This document shows positions 22,404-34,744 of a DNA stretch of 64,000 bases, in pieces. The stretch covers positions 45,876,380 through 45,940,379 of the forward strand of contig NC_030383.2 in NCBI RefSeq assembly GCF_001625215.2. Direction: 5' to 3'. The notes beneath the pieces are model-generated. The model had not been told where the DNA came from. It was given only the letters and a program-made list of their open reading frames with translations, and made no database searches. Source of the DNA: Daucus carota subsp. sativus (taxonomy: Eukaryota; Streptophyta; Magnoliopsida; Apiales; Apiaceae). Within the stretch, counting starts at the first letter, position 1; each line of letters begins with the position of its first letter. The position numbers and the translations under genes were made by a program.

Positions 22404-25129
22404 TATTAGCTAGGTTAAAATTGATGTTAATGTTGCCTCTTTTCTGATTCAACTCGCAACAGGATTTAAACTAAAGGTTATCAGAGTCAGAAAAACTGTG
22501 TAACAAGTTAAAGTCGAAAACTTTTGAAAAAACATGAAGTGTTGGAATAAATATATATGTAATACGTACGCAATCTTTATGTGTAACTCTGTAGGATACT
22601 TGGGATGTATAATTTCTGCTATGAAAACATAAAGAGACATATATATTCGTATGTCTGGTTTCAACTTTCAAGCTCACTCCCGACTTAGAATGAGTTTATT
22701 GGTATCATTTATTTGAAAAAATCATAAGCGTTCTGGCTTAGAATCAGCTTAATCATATTGTTCGTTTGAAAAAATTTTAAACTAACTTCGAATTTATAAA
22801 TTGAAAAATTCGATAATTTAAAAATTGGTCTTTTTACTACATATATTTATTTTTTAAAATTAATTTTACAAAAATATATGATATTTTAAATATAATTTAT
22901 GATATGTTATTATTATATTAATAATTTATATACCTAATAAATTATAAAAATTAAAAATTAAAAATGCTTAAATTAAAAAATATTTTCATTTACACATTAG
23001 TTCTCACTTATAAACTATAATCACTTTTCTTAAATTACACGATAAACAATAGTTATGCCAAACCAGCTGTCAGTTTGATAAGCAATTTGATGTAAGGGCA
23101 AACAGGAAGCAGCTTTAATACTCCAACTATGGAGATGAGACATTTCATCATCGTGAAAAACGAGGGGTATTTTTACGAAGACAAAAATTGTGGCAGCCCC
23201 TGTTCTGTCGCCGAGCTCAAATAAGCTGCAATCCTCGATCCAGGGAACCCTATTATTGTGCGACATCCGGGGCCAGTACTTCCACCTCAGATTAACTCGA
23301 GTAACCAGCTGGTTCAAATATTATGCCAACCATAATATTTAATTTAAATATACCGAAATAAAACCTATTTATTCTTTGTTTGCAAAATAGTATATATTTG
23401 AACATAAGAATTTATTAGGGTTCGTAAATTTAATAGTATAAACTATAAAGACAGTGGAATAGACCCTGCAATCTGCATTCGATAAGAATAAGTTCTATTT
23501 CTTCAAGTATAAGGAATGCTGCTAAGTTATAGTTTCGGAATAACGTGGGTGCTTGGGTGGAGCTTTTAAGCCTCACTTTTGTATTTACAATTTAGAAGCA
23601 TTTATTGGTACTGTGTAAAAAGTCGAGAAGCATTTATTAAAAGCTAAGAATCCTAACTTTTGTTTTATGACTTCTACTTTTTTTCCAAACACTTTAATCA
23701 CTTGTAAGTCTTAATTTGATTCTAACTTCTACTTCATTTTTTTTAACTTCAAGAAGCATTTATTTTAAATTCACTCGAACGGCATACTCTACATTTTCGA
23801 TTCAACTTAGAACTTTCGATGCATGCATGTAGGTATATATGTCAAAAAAATAATTAGTTTCACAATATTGAAAAAAATATAAAAAAATAAATTTATATCT
23901 AAATCTTGCAAAAAAAGTGATCGAAAATTTGAAAAATACTATGCGATCAAATTTTTTTAGAAGGAATGATAATTAAAATACTAATATTGGTAGTATTAGC
24001 CTATATTTTTTGTACTAACTTAATAAATATTTCATTTGAATTTCTAATTAATAATAAATCTGTGAATGATTATTTTATTGGGATGTAACTTGGTTGTGGT
24101 GAGCATAAATTTTAACTGTCAAAAATTTAAAAAAAATAACAGATTATATTTTGTAAGTCATTAAGTGTATATCGATTAGGGTTTTGTTTGTTTCTACTTT
24201 TTTGGCCTTTGCCATCGGATAGTCCGGGGATAAATTTACTTATTGGATCTAGTTCGGAGAGTCCAAGTTTCGTTACTTTAGTAACTTTAATTTATTTATG
24301 TGAATATTTATATGTAAATATATATATATATATAATTTAATATTTTAATTTATATAATGTATGATTGGCGGTTGGGATTGGATTTTTGCGATTTTAGAAA
24401 AATAAAATTCGCAGTCGAACCACAAATTAATGGTTATTAAAAATTTTATCCACGACCACTCACATTTTGCGGTTATTGCGGATCTGTTGCGGGTGGTTGT
24501 ACGAATGAGTGGATTGAACGTGCAGCCCTACTAACAACTACTTTTGCATTAGATTGAACATCATTATTTGCTCGGTCTACTAAATAATGATAACCTCCTA
24601 TGTCCACAAAATCGCTTGTAAAGTAAAAATTATTTATAAAACATGCTAGAAAGCCACAGTATATATATCACATTTTTGTTGTTACATTAAAAAACTTTAA
24701 CGTTACGGTTAAAAAAGTTACAAGGTAGCAAATATGATGGATAACTATAATCAGAACCTTTTTCATAATTAAACACATATCCATCTCGATGAAATTCGAA
24801 ATCTGAACTTCCCAACAGAAAGGCGATAAATGAACCGGTAGTTTGACTTCAAATGCAAAATAAGAAAGAAGAAAGGTATTATAATCTTGCAAACAGTATG
24901 GGCTTTCGTAATATTGTTCGTATTGGCTCAATGGCCCTTTTCATAATGGATCAAAGGCCTTGAATTAGAAGAAACGAATACAGTGTATGCTGACTATGCT
25001 TACTATTTCATAGCCCATCAGTATCTCACTAAACCCCATCTAATTTTACCAGGCCCAACCAAAATCATATCTAGGCCTACTTTAGAGCCCATTGCAGACG
25101 CTAAATCCCTACCATTCTGCTTGATTATT
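22404..25129. other. gene-free AT-rich region
   Basis: No gene recognised. Contents: a less AT-rich patch at about 23030-23320 with a 95-codon minus-strand frame of unknown origin; a repeat copy at about 23555-23790 also found at 45357-45604; otherwise low-complexity AT-rich DNA. Confidence 0.5.
23555..23790. repeat. dispersed repeat, copy 1 (hAT-like MITE relic)
   Basis: Shares a long similar stretch (AAAAAGTCNAGAAGCA..., CCAAACACTTTAATCACTT) in the same orientation with 45357-45604. Ends are poorly preserved here; the class is inferred from the other copy. Confidence 0.45.
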
Positions 25130-25674
25130 GGGTTAATCATCTGGTTGGTCCCTGAAGTGAGCTTAATGTATCAAGTTGGTCACTGAATTGAAAACGGTAT
25201 CAAGATGGTCATTAAAGTCACCATAAATATCAAACACGTACCTCGAAATGTGAGTTCAAGTAGTAAAAACATTATTTATAAAGTTTCACACATTATTCTT
25301 GAATGTTACCACAACCAACTAAAAGATTATAAATTCTAGTATTTATGATAATATATTTAGATTTTATCAAGTTTATTTATTATTTATTTTTTAAAAAAAT
25401 AACTATATAATAAAAATAAATAATGAATAAACTTGATAAAATCTAAATATATTATCATAAATACTAGAAGTCATAACCTTTTAGTTGGTTGTGGTAACGT
25501 TTAAAAATAATATGTAAAACTCCATATATCGTACTTTTAATGTTTGAACTCATATTTCAAAGTACTTGTTTGATATTTACGGTGACTTCAGTGACCATCT
25601 TGATACCGTTTTCAGTTCAGTGACCAACTTAATACATTAAACTCACTTCAGTGACCAACTTGATAATTAACCCC
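25130..25674. mobile_element. foldback TIR element, 545 bp
   Basis: Nearly the whole element is one inverted repeat. The left arm starts GGGTTAAT, the right arm ends ATTAACCC, and the arms pair through GTGAGTTC, TGGTTGTGGTAAC and AGTATTTATGATAATATATT segments. Ends and size match the element at 42052-42594. The flanks show only a poor target duplication, so MULE-like ancestry is a suggestion. Confidence 0.75.
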
Positions 25675-25683
25675 TTAATTATT

Positions 25684-27156
25684 GGGTTAAATGGTGTTTT
25701 GGTCACTCAACTGACCGGAAACTTGCAATTGGATAATACAACTCAAAAAATTTTTAGTCACATCATTATACTCTTAAAAAAATTTATTCAGGTCACTGGC
25801 TGTTACACTCCGTTAAAAATTTGAAAGAAAGCTGATTAAGTACTCGTGACTTGGCTTAAATAAATTAACTGTGGCATGTACAGTCAGTTGAAACGGAATT
25901 TTGGTCACTCAACTAACTACAAACTTTCTATCGGGTTATCAAACTCAAAAAACTTTCATTTAGGTCACTTATCATAATATCCGTTAAAAATTGAAAAAAG
26001 AAAGAATTAAAAGCTGTCATGCAACACCTTCTTTTTCTCTCTAAAAAATTTCGAAACTTATAATTAACAAATGAAACAAATACACACACATAAAATCAAT
26101 AGTTTTACCCATAAAAACTTAATATTTGTTTGTCCCTTGTTGTTTTATACTCCCTCCGTCCCATTTTATGTGACCTCATTTCCTTTTTGGGACGTCCCAA
26201 AAAGAATGAACCTATCATACTTACTATTTTTGAACACTACCTTTCACTATTACACCCACTATCTCTCTATTTTATACTCTTCTTTATTAAACAAACACTA
26301 TTACACCCACTACTTTCCTCCACTATCTATTAAAATATTGATGGATCCCACCACTTTATCCACTTTTCAACTCAACTAACTCACTTTCACTACTTTTTCC
26401 TTAATCTCCGTGAAAGTCAAACGAGGTCACTTAATATGGGACGGAGGGAGTATATCTTATAAGGCCATTTTGGAAAAACTCATTAAATTTTTGTTGGATT
26501 TTTCCACAATGACCAAAAGATATATAAAATGGCAATAGATTGAAAAATATGAAGTTTCTGTGAGTGAAATCATTGATGAAACTAACTTACAAAAACTTCA
26601 TACTTATTAATTTATTTTCATTTTATATATCTCTTGGTCATTGTGGAAAAATCCATCAAAAATTTAATGAGTTTTTTCAATTTGGCCTTAAGATATATAA
26701 GACGATAAGTGATAAACAAAGATTAAGTTTTAGTGGGTGAAACTATTGATTTTATGTGTGTGTATTTGTTTCATTAGTTAATAAGTTTCGAAATCTTTAA
26801 GAGAAAAAAAAAAGGTGTTGCACGATAGTTTTTAATTTTTTCCTTTTTCAATTTTTAACGAATATTATTATAAGTGACCTAAATAAAAGTTTTTTGAGTT
26901 TGATGATGTGATTGCAAGTTTGTAGTCAGTTAAGTGACCAAAATGCCACTTCAACTGACTGTACATGCCACGGTGGATTTATTTAAGGTAAGTCAAGACG
27001 CTTAGTCATTTTTCCGTCAAATTTTTAACAAAGTGTTACGGCCAGTAACCAGAATGAAAATTTTTAAGAGTATTATGATGTGACTGAAATTTTTTTGAGT
27101 TGATGACTCAATTGCAAGTTTGCGGTCAATTGAGTGACCAAAACGCGATTTAACTC
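25684..27156. mobile_element. long-TIR foldback element with nested Stowaway
   Basis: Left arm from 25684 (GGGTTAAATGG, then TTTTGGTCACTCAACTGACC) and right arm to 27156 are inverted copies extending about 600 bp inward with small gaps. Each arm repeats the TTTTGGTCACTCAACT-type segment twice. A Stowaway element sits in the middle. Flanks CTTAATATT and CTTAATTATT are similar, perhaps a decayed 9-bp duplication of MULE type. No coding capacity. Confidence 0.7.
26150..26450. mobile_element. Stowaway MITE nested in the foldback element, 301 bp
   Basis: Ends CTCCCTCCGTCCCATTTTAT and inverted ATATGGGACGGAGGGAG, flanked by TA (26148-26149 and 26451-26452). Nesting shows it is younger than its host. 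Confidence 0.9.
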
Positions 27157-29791
27157 CTTAATTATTATATTTGTTTGTATTTAATTGATTCGTGCTGGAG
27201 TAGGATCTCTCTCACACATATATTGTATTAATATTAAAAAGATGAAATTAAGAGATTTATTTATAGTGAAATCATGATTGACTTTTAAATTTTAGGCAAA
27301 CCAAATTGTATAATTGATTATACAAATTTTGCAGCTCCAACCGGCACGATTCAACAATAACATATCAATTAGTATATATCTATCCCATCTATTTATATAT
27401 GTTTTTTTAGATTTCTTCAATATGTACATTTTAAAATTTTCTAAATACAATAATTTTCATCATATGAAAATTAATCTCATTCATTACTATATTTCACACT
27501 TCTCAATCTATTAATTAAATATTAGTGTTCCCGGTATTTTATCCATTTTCCTAACGTTTTTGTGTTTTTTTTTTCTAACTTCGATATAAAAATTTGAAAA
27601 TGTAGTTGCGAAAAGAAGTAGGACTTTTTTAAACAAAAATTACTTATATATATATTTTTTTCCTTTACATGTTTGTTTATACATCTATGTTAAGAAGAAA
27701 AAACTTTTTTTAAGAAGTTTTGAGTGGCTTATATTTTTTTCAGACTTGTATGTTATTTTACTTTTTTAGACAGTTATATAATATGTTAGATATCACAAAT
27801 TATTTTATCTAAAAATATTTTCAAATAAGTGATGTGTTGGTGGGATTAATTTAACTGCAAGTTTCATGTCTACTTAATGACTTCATAGTTGATATCCAAT
27901 CAAAAAAGTGACATGAGAAATTTGGAAATTTGTTGGAAAAAAGTGCCAAGCATTTTCCTTTCTATATTTTCAAATATTTTAAATAAAATTATCGATCTAT
28001 TTATTACTTATGATTTTTTTTTTTATTAAGAAATTTACGGCTCCAATATGATCCCCGATTTTGAAGATTGTTTTCAACTCTGCCGACAATTGTGTAACTG
28101 TGTTTTTACTTTCTTCAGTCCGAGGAAGGCCACGTGTTTACAGGTCATAGATGGAAGAAGTCTCTCTTTTTGTTTTTTGACATAATTTTATTACTTTTAT
28201 ATTCATTCCTCTGTACATGTGCATGATGACCTAGCTATCCTTGAACTCTCGTTTTCATATCACACCCAAAAATAACTCGCCGACACTTTGTTTTAATTCC
28301 TCCTTGGTAGCCCAAGATCAAGCATGCACGTCATATCTTTCTTTACCCCAATTATATACTCAAATCTTTAATCACATTGACTACCTAGCTAGATATACTT
28401 GTAGTAGTAGAATACGAGAGCTTAAATTTCTTCGTCTTTATTTAATTGAATTGAATATTACATGGCCTGTTGTAATCAAAACTTAATTAGCGCGAACGTT
28501 CTCTCCTACCTAGCAATGCGGTGGCTTTAATTAGTGATGATGAAATGGCCCCTTGTTACGCCGAGCTTAATTTTACAGCAATTATGTCTGGCCTTTGCCC
28601 AGACAAGTTGCATAAAGTACATGTGCCTCACGAATAGATTTCAAATTCAAACCAAAACGTTGGCAAACTCCAGACCCCGGCAACAAAAATTATATTTCTT
28701 TCGTCCTAAAATAAATCTCGTTTTGACTTTTCACACATAATATGAGATATAAAGAGAATATATTTTTATATATTAGGTTTTGAAAAAAAAATTCTGAATG
28801 AGAAATTTAATATCTTCCTTTTTTATTTAAAAAAAGAAAAATTAAAAAATAATGTGTAAAAATATATTTTCAATACATAATAAATAACGTGAAAAAAGTC
28901 ACAGAACAACATTTATTTTAGGACAAAGGGTATGAATTTAAAAAGTTCCAAACGCCGATTTCAATCCAATAATTATTGATCTTTTATTCCAAATTTAAAG
29001 TTAACAACCAATATCTAATGAAGTCACAGTATATTCGGTTGTCCATGCTACATTTCCCCAAAATGGCGGGCAATATTTGCTTGGTCATGACTCTCAACAA
29101 ACACTAAAGTTAACAATAATATACAGATCGATAATGATAAAAGAAACGGTCTGCAGGCCTTCGCAATGTTTACCGTTTCCTCCTTCGGCTCATTACCTTA
29201 AATAATTCACAAAATAACGTAGCCTCAAGCACAGACATTAGACGTATCAGCTTGGATTCAAATCAAATATATATGATTATGTAAAAGTCTCTCTGTATAT
29301 GTATAATGTACATGTACAAATCCCTCCCGCTTATAATTTTTAATCCGATTTTATCATCGAATGCACTAGCAACAATATCTTAGAGCGTCACTAATACAAT
29401 TACAAAAAGGATTAAAAAGTGTAAAGAAGTGGTAGTTGATATATGTCTTGAACTCACCGTGCCTTTATGTTATGTTGCTTTACCGCCAATTACGATTATC
29501 GAATTGACTTAGATTTCAATAATTTCATTTTTCTTCTTTCCAGCTTCAGTTCCGATCTCTTTCTGTTTCCCCGTAATCACAACAGAAACCTGTTCACATA
29601 TCAAACGTGTATCAAGACATATGCAACAAGAGCGAGCGCTGCTCCCAACACTTTAAAATTTTAGGAGAACTGTTCACGTAGTTAAGCGTTTCAAGATTTA
29701 TCAGATTCTGCTGGAACTAGTACTTAAAAATGATATTTAAAATTGAGAAAAATCAGATCATTTTTTTTTTTGGATTAGTATGTACCTTGAA
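27157..29791. other. gene-free region with one decayed MITE
   Basis: AT-rich. No gene recognised; short frames here (for example near 28240, 28530 and 29470) show no family features. A decayed Stowaway-like element lies at about 28692-28930. The last part is the 3' flank of the GATL gene. Confidence 0.5.
28692..28930. mobile_element. decayed Stowaway-like MITE
   Basis: The left end TTTCGTCCTAAAATAAATCT pairs with the right end ATTTATTTTAGGACAAAGGG as imperfect inverted repeats, with a central hairpin-like segment. The outermost bases differ from the consensus CTCCCTCCGTCC. Confidence 0.5.
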
Positions 29792-30871
29792 CTAAGACTC
29801 GAGAAGATCGGGTGCTTGTAACAGATCATAAGGAGCCCAGAGAGCATCCAGGGGACACGGGCGATTCGAGTCGAGCCGAACCCAAGGCTTTCCCTTACCA
29901 CTCCAGTGCAATAAACTAACCGGTCCCGGATGCAAATCCCTGCACAATCCCCTGTAGTTATCTCCTCCTAAGCCATGTTGATTCCACTTATGATCCACAG
30001 GGGCTATGTACCCTGCAAACACTAGTAAAAACGGAGGCAACGAGCCCAATTCATATATCCTCATTCTTTTCTGCAGCTCCATCCATTCCACAATTTTCCT
30101 CGTGTAATCCCCGTCTCTCCATCTCTGAAGATCAATGACCATCACCCCCGTGTTGAAGTAACACGCTTTTCGCCCCGCGAACGTTAACGAAAGCGATGGA
30201 TTTGACCAAAATGTTGGAGTGAAGTAAAACGAAAAATTGGCGTTGCAATACTCTGGAGCCGCCACAACTGCTTCATCACCTAATGGAGTTTCCAACAGCT
30301 TAGCAATGTCGTCGACAAGTATAATGTCAGAGTCAAGATAAATAACTTTTTGTACACAAACAGGCAGGATTTCAGCCAGATAGTTCCGGGCATAATTGAG
30401 AGGACAATCCAGCGCAGCCCGAATCGAAGTTGAAATAAGGCCTAATACCGCGTAGTCATCGAAAGTGTACACTCTGAATTGCAAGTAAGGAAAGGATTTA
30501 GCAATCGTGACATTAAGACCGTCGGTGGTAGCCAAAGCCACGAAATGAAACACCACGTTTTCCGGACAAGAGGAGTGTTGCAGAACCGACAGGATCGCGG
30601 CCATTGATCCCCTGAGGTACGCGGCATCGAGGGTCATCGCTATATGAACCGCATTGACAGAGCAAATCATTTGGGTACTCACATTAATGCTGCTCAATTC
30701 AGTGTTACTAATGTTGTTGTAATGAAGGGAAGGACATGTTGGAGAATTATAGAATTGTGGGGCTTCTCTGAAATGGGAATGTTTAGTGGACAAGGATCCA
30801 GTGGTTGAGCAGAGGATGATTAATATGAGGAAATGAAAAAAGTGGCATGACATTGCAGGGCTCATTATCAT
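29792..30871 (-). CDS. galacturonosyltransferase-like glycosyltransferase, GATL1/GATL2 type
   Basis: Intronless 359-residue GT8-family protein of the GATL group, Golgi or ER enzymes linked to pectin and xylan synthesis (GATL1 is PARVUS, needed for xylan primer synthesis). An N-terminal hydrophobic segment (about 10-26) acts as signal or anchor. Landmarks: [15 protein letters not shown] (75-89), metal-binding DSD within [11 protein letters not shown] (178-188; D180 and D182), [11 protein letters not shown] (238-248), [12 protein letters not shown] (294-305) and HWSGKGKPW (322-330), all typical of GT8. The C-terminus [15 protein letters not shown] matches GATL1/GATL2 most closely. Length (about 350) and lack of introns fit GATLs; GAUTs are longer and have introns. 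Starts at codons 1, 3 and 7 are all in frame near the signal; the first is taken. Which of GATL1 or GATL2 is the true counterpart cannot be told by eye. Confidence 0.88.
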   Translation of the reverse strand: MIMSPAMSCHFFHFLILIILCSTTGSLSTKHSHFREAPQFYNSPTCPSLHYNNISNTELSSINVSTQMICSVNAVHIAMTLDAAYLRGSMAAILSVLQHSSCPENVVFHFVALATTDGLNVTIAKSFPYLQFRVYTFDDYAVLGLISTSIRAALDCPLNYARNYLAEILPVCVQKVIYLDSDIILVDDIAKLLETPLGDEAVVAAPEYCNANFSFYFTPTFWSNPSLSLTFAGRKACYFNTGVMVIDLQRWRDGDYTRKIVEWMELQKRMRIYELGSLPPFLLVFAGYIAPVDHKWNQHGLGGDNYRGLCRDLHPGPVSLLHWSGKGKPWVRLDSNRPCPLDALWAPYDLLQAPDLLES

Positions 30872-32370
30872 AAGCTGCAGAGGAAAGGGAAGAGGAGCCT
30901 TTGATCTCTTGTTATGTATTGTCTGTCATGGATTGAGAGGAGTTTTGGGGTTTTGTATAGGTGGTGATAATATAGAATGCTAGGTGCTAGCTAATCAAAT
31001 AAGTGGAATATATTCTGAGTTTGAAAGAGTAAGTTGTAAGTGATAATAAAAGCATGTTACTTGTTTTTTTATACAAGCTCCGAACTAACTGCCTTGACAG
31101 TATTCATTATGGTCGGAATTTGGCTGTATTATACTCGCACATTTGGATACCATTGCCAGGCCCAGTTCATCAGAATGATTCCCGGGAATAAATAAAGATT
31201 TTTCGTCCTCAAATATTAGCGAATTTAATGTTTCTTTTCTCAAAAGGATTTAACACATTAGGGAAAAATGCTTGCACAACATAGAAGATGCTCAAAGTTC
31301 ACTTGGGAACTGAAGAAAATACAAGGTTGATTATTTAACCCAAAGTTATGCAACTCTAATATACGAAGATGAAGTGAACTGAAGAAAATACAAGGTTGAT
31401 TATTTAAGTCAAGATTATGCAACTCTAATATACGAAGGTATAATTATCAAAAAATGGCATATAGTTTTCGAGAGAAAAGATATCCCGTTAGCTATATACT
31501 ATGAGATCGTATAATTAAAATTCTAATTTTTATTATTTTAATTTTAATAACTCATAAGTCACATAAGTACTCACGTTAAATTGTATGTCAAGTTACGTTA
31601 AAATATCTAAACAAGTATAATTCCCACTTTATCATATAAATTACGTTAAATTATAAGTCAAGTTAGGTTATAAATCACAAGTTCAGTTAAACGGACTCTA
31701 AATCGTATCGAAGGAATTTATATATAACAAAGTTATCTTTCTCATCTTGGTACTTTTCCATATAGATGCAGACTGCTACGCTGTATACATTTTCTTATAA
31801 CCGTCTTTTGATAGTCCAAACCTTGATGCACACGTATTCTTCCTTCTCTGTGCAATTTTGTAATTTCTCAATTAAATATTCCACTAATTAGTTTTTGGTG
31901 AATAAAATATAGTTTCAATTTCAAAGATTAATAACGTTCTATACGAAATCATCCGTGAGATTGACGTGAAAAGTATTGATTTTGAGACGAAACATGGAGA
32001 TCATTACTCCAAGCGCAAAAGTAGTAAGCTAAATATAATCAAGCCGTCCACGTCGAGTACAGGGTTTATTTACCACAAGTAATGGATATAAATAAACCTT
32101 AATATATAATTCATGTCTAGACAAAAACTTATTCATATAAAATTACTCTATTGCCCAATTTAAAATATATTGAACTTATTATGTTTATTTTTGAAGAAAA
32201 ATATTGCTTTAAAATAATTTTCTTTTAAAAAATCTTACTTTTATGTTAATACAGGAATGTATCAAATTGAACCGGTTAAATGTGTGGTTTTAGTTGAACC
32301 TCACAAAGAAGTCGAAGAAAAATCTGAATATAAGCAACAAGGCAAAGAAAAATATCTTTTTATTACCGTA
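30872..32370. other. upstream region of the GATL gene
   Basis: Promoter side of the GATL gene, then AT-rich DNA. Contains a 69-bp tandem duplication (31307-31437). No further gene. Confidence 0.5.
31307..31437. repeat. 69-bp tandem duplication, two copies
   Basis: GAACTGAAGAAAATACAAGG starts at 31307 and again at 31376. The copies stay nearly identical to the shared TATACGAAG. Confidence 0.85.
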
Positions 32371-32629
32371 CTCCCTCCGTCTCTAAATACTTTTCCTGTT
32401 TGTACTTTTCACGTTTGCCAACACACACTTTTAATCGTTAATATCTTTCATTTCGTAGTAGCATTAAATATAAAAACTTCACTGTATTAAAGTACTCGTG
32501 AATACGAATCTAACAAGATCACTCATGATTAGATTTAGTTTTATAGATTAGATGTAAATTAGTAATTTGTCTCATGTTATGAACAGTACCGACATCACAA
32601 ACAGGAAAAGAAAAAAGAAACGGAGGGAG
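32371..32629. mobile_element. Stowaway MITE, 259 bp
   Basis: Ends CTCCCTCCGTCTCTAAATAC and inverted AAACGGAGGGAG, TA on both flanks. The subterminal TTTTCCTGTTTGT is mirrored by ACAAACAGGAAAA at the other end. Confidence 0.88.
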
Positions 32630-32951
32630 TAACTAATTGTAGCAGGCCATAACCTATAAACGTGATGCTATAAGCGGCATTCAAGTTTTCCCTTGCCTGT
32701 CAATACAGTTCTCGTATCAGATCAGAGATTTATTATTGTAATGCTCACAAGTAGCAGTGAAATTGACTAAATCCTAATTTATTTATTAATGTAGCCTAGT
32801 TAATTAAGGGGCATTAAATGGTACAGTTAACACGCCCACACTTGTCCCCTAAATATAGAAACCTGACACGAAAGGGGGAAACGAAAAGCTAGGCTTCATC
32901 TAAGTCACCACATGTAGCGTTCATATGTAGATACGTAATTGCAGGAGGAGG

Positions 32952-32960
32952 ATGAATTTA
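32952..32960 (+). repeat. target-site duplication, left copy
   Basis: ATGAATTTA directly before the Mutator-like element, repeated exactly at 40172-40180. A 9-bp duplication is the hallmark of MULE insertion. Confidence 0.9.
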
Positions 32961-33119
32961 GGCTCCGTCTCATTTCTAACCAATGTATTCAGCCACTTTT
33001 CATTTCTAACCAGTTTTTTTTCGAGCTTTCAAAACTAACCAGTCTAAATCACCGGAGAAAACGCGACCCAAACTAGAAACATATTCCAGTAAGGGTCGCG
33101 CTTTGAAAGAGCGACCCAA
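32961..33119 (+). repeat. left terminal inverted repeat of the MULE
   Basis: 159 bp. Inner part contains a near-palindrome GGGTCGCG-CTTTGAAAG-AGCGACCC (33093-33117). Two further copies of this hairpin motif follow at about 33146-33172 and 33182-33208. Confidence 0.92.
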
Positions 33120-33145
33120 GCTGAAAAAGCCAAGCAAGGGGCGCT

Positions 33146-33208
33146 CTTTGAAACCGCGACCCAAGCTGCCAAAAACTCATACGGGTCGCGTTTTCAAACC
33201 GCGACCCA
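33146..33208. repeat. subterminal hairpin repeats of the MULE, left side
   Basis: Two near-palindromes of the type GGG(T/G)CGC-N10-GCGACCC follow the TIR, each with a TTTGAAA or TTTCAAA centre. With the copy in the TIR they make three tandem hairpins. Candidate transposase-binding or replication-stalling sites. Confidence 0.6.
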
Positions 33209-33419
33209 AGCTGCCCCATAAAACCCTACCCACAGCCTAATCAAGCATAAAAACGGAGGAAAAAAAAAACTGAGAAGCGGCGGAAGAAAGAAAGAGGGCA
33301 GCTGAAGAAAGAGGAGAGGGAGTCCGAGAGGGTCACCGGAGAACTGAAAAGGGAGGAAAAGGGTCGGCCAAAGTCTGATTTTAAGCTTCAAATCAACTCC
33401 GATTAGCATTAATTTGAAG

Positions 33420-34744
33420 GTATTATCCTAATCTTCTCTCAAGATTTGTGTATAATTGTATGTATAATGCCTTGATTTTAATTAATTTGTTGTATGATAT
33501 ACTAGAATTTGCATGCTTCAGATTTTATATGAGATTTGATATGAAACCGTTTAACATAATTTTTATGGTAACTCTTATGGAATTTTTAAGGAATTTTTAG
33601 GCATTTTTAGGAATTTTTAGGAATTTTTAGGGTAATTATGAGTTTTTAACTAATTTTTAGGATAATTTAACATAATTCGAATTAATATTAAAATTCAAGT
33701 GGATTATTAATATTATAATATTCGAAAATATAATATTCATATTTTAATTCAAAAAACATAAAATTCAGAAAACATAATATTAAAATATTAATATTATAAT
33801 ATTCGAAAAACATAATATTTAAATTAAAATATTAATATTAAAATATTAAAATTCGAAATTAAAATATCAAATGAAAAACATAATACTCAAAATATTAATA
33901 TTGTAACTAAAATATTAATATCTGAATTTAGAATTAAAATTCGAATTTTTAGGATAATTTAACATAATTCGAATTAATATTAAAATTCAAATTAAAATAT
34001 TAATATTATAATATTCGAAAACATAATATTCATATTTTAATTCGAAAAACATAAAATTCAAAAAACATAATATTAAAATATTAATATTATAATATTAAAA
34101 TATTAATATTATAATATTCAAAAAACATAATATTCAAATTAAAATATTAATATTACAATATTAAAATTTGAAATTAAAATATCAAATTGAAAACATAATA
34201 TTCAAAATATTAATATTGTAACTAAAATATTAATATCTGAATTTAGAATTAAAATTCGAATTTTTAGGATAATTTAACATAATTCGAATTAATATTAAAA
34301 TTCAAATTAAATATTAATATTATAATATTCGAAAACATAATATTCATATTTTAATTCAAAAAACATAAAATTCGGAAAACATAATATTAAAATATTAATA
34401 TTAGAATATTAAATTATTAATATTATATAATATACGAATATAATATATTCGGAATTAAAATATGAATATAATATTCATAACAAAATATTAACATATATAA
34501 ATATACTATTTGAATTAAAATTTCAAAAAATAAAAATATATCGAACTAAATCACTTTTAACACATTCTAATAAATATATAAATATAATTGAAATTTATAT
34601 ATATATATATATGGGATTTGATATGAAATTTAGAAATTTGAAATAGTTTAATAATTTGAAATTTGAGATTTATGTTTGAAATTAAGGGTACTTGTTAGGA
34701 ATTTGTAAATTCGAATTAAAATTGAAATTTATTTGTTGGCGCAG
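33420..34744 (+). other. probable 5' leader intron of the PMD gene
   Basis: A GAAG|GTATTA donor at 33420 follows a purine-rich, non-AT stretch (about 33230-33419) that looks like a transcribed leader. A GGCGCAG acceptor ends exactly before the ATG at 34745. The intron would be 1325 bp and carries the AT-rich minisatellite. Confidence 0.55.
33570..34440. repeat. AT-rich minisatellite inside the MULE
   Basis: First a run of TTTTTAGGAA units (33570-33660), then about three copies of a roughly 300-bp unit. Unit starts are marked by GATAATTTAACATAATTCGA at 33661, 33953 and 34268 (spacing 292 and 315). Each unit is itself built of ATTAATATT/ATAATATTC permutations and so can form many hairpins. Confidence 0.8.
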
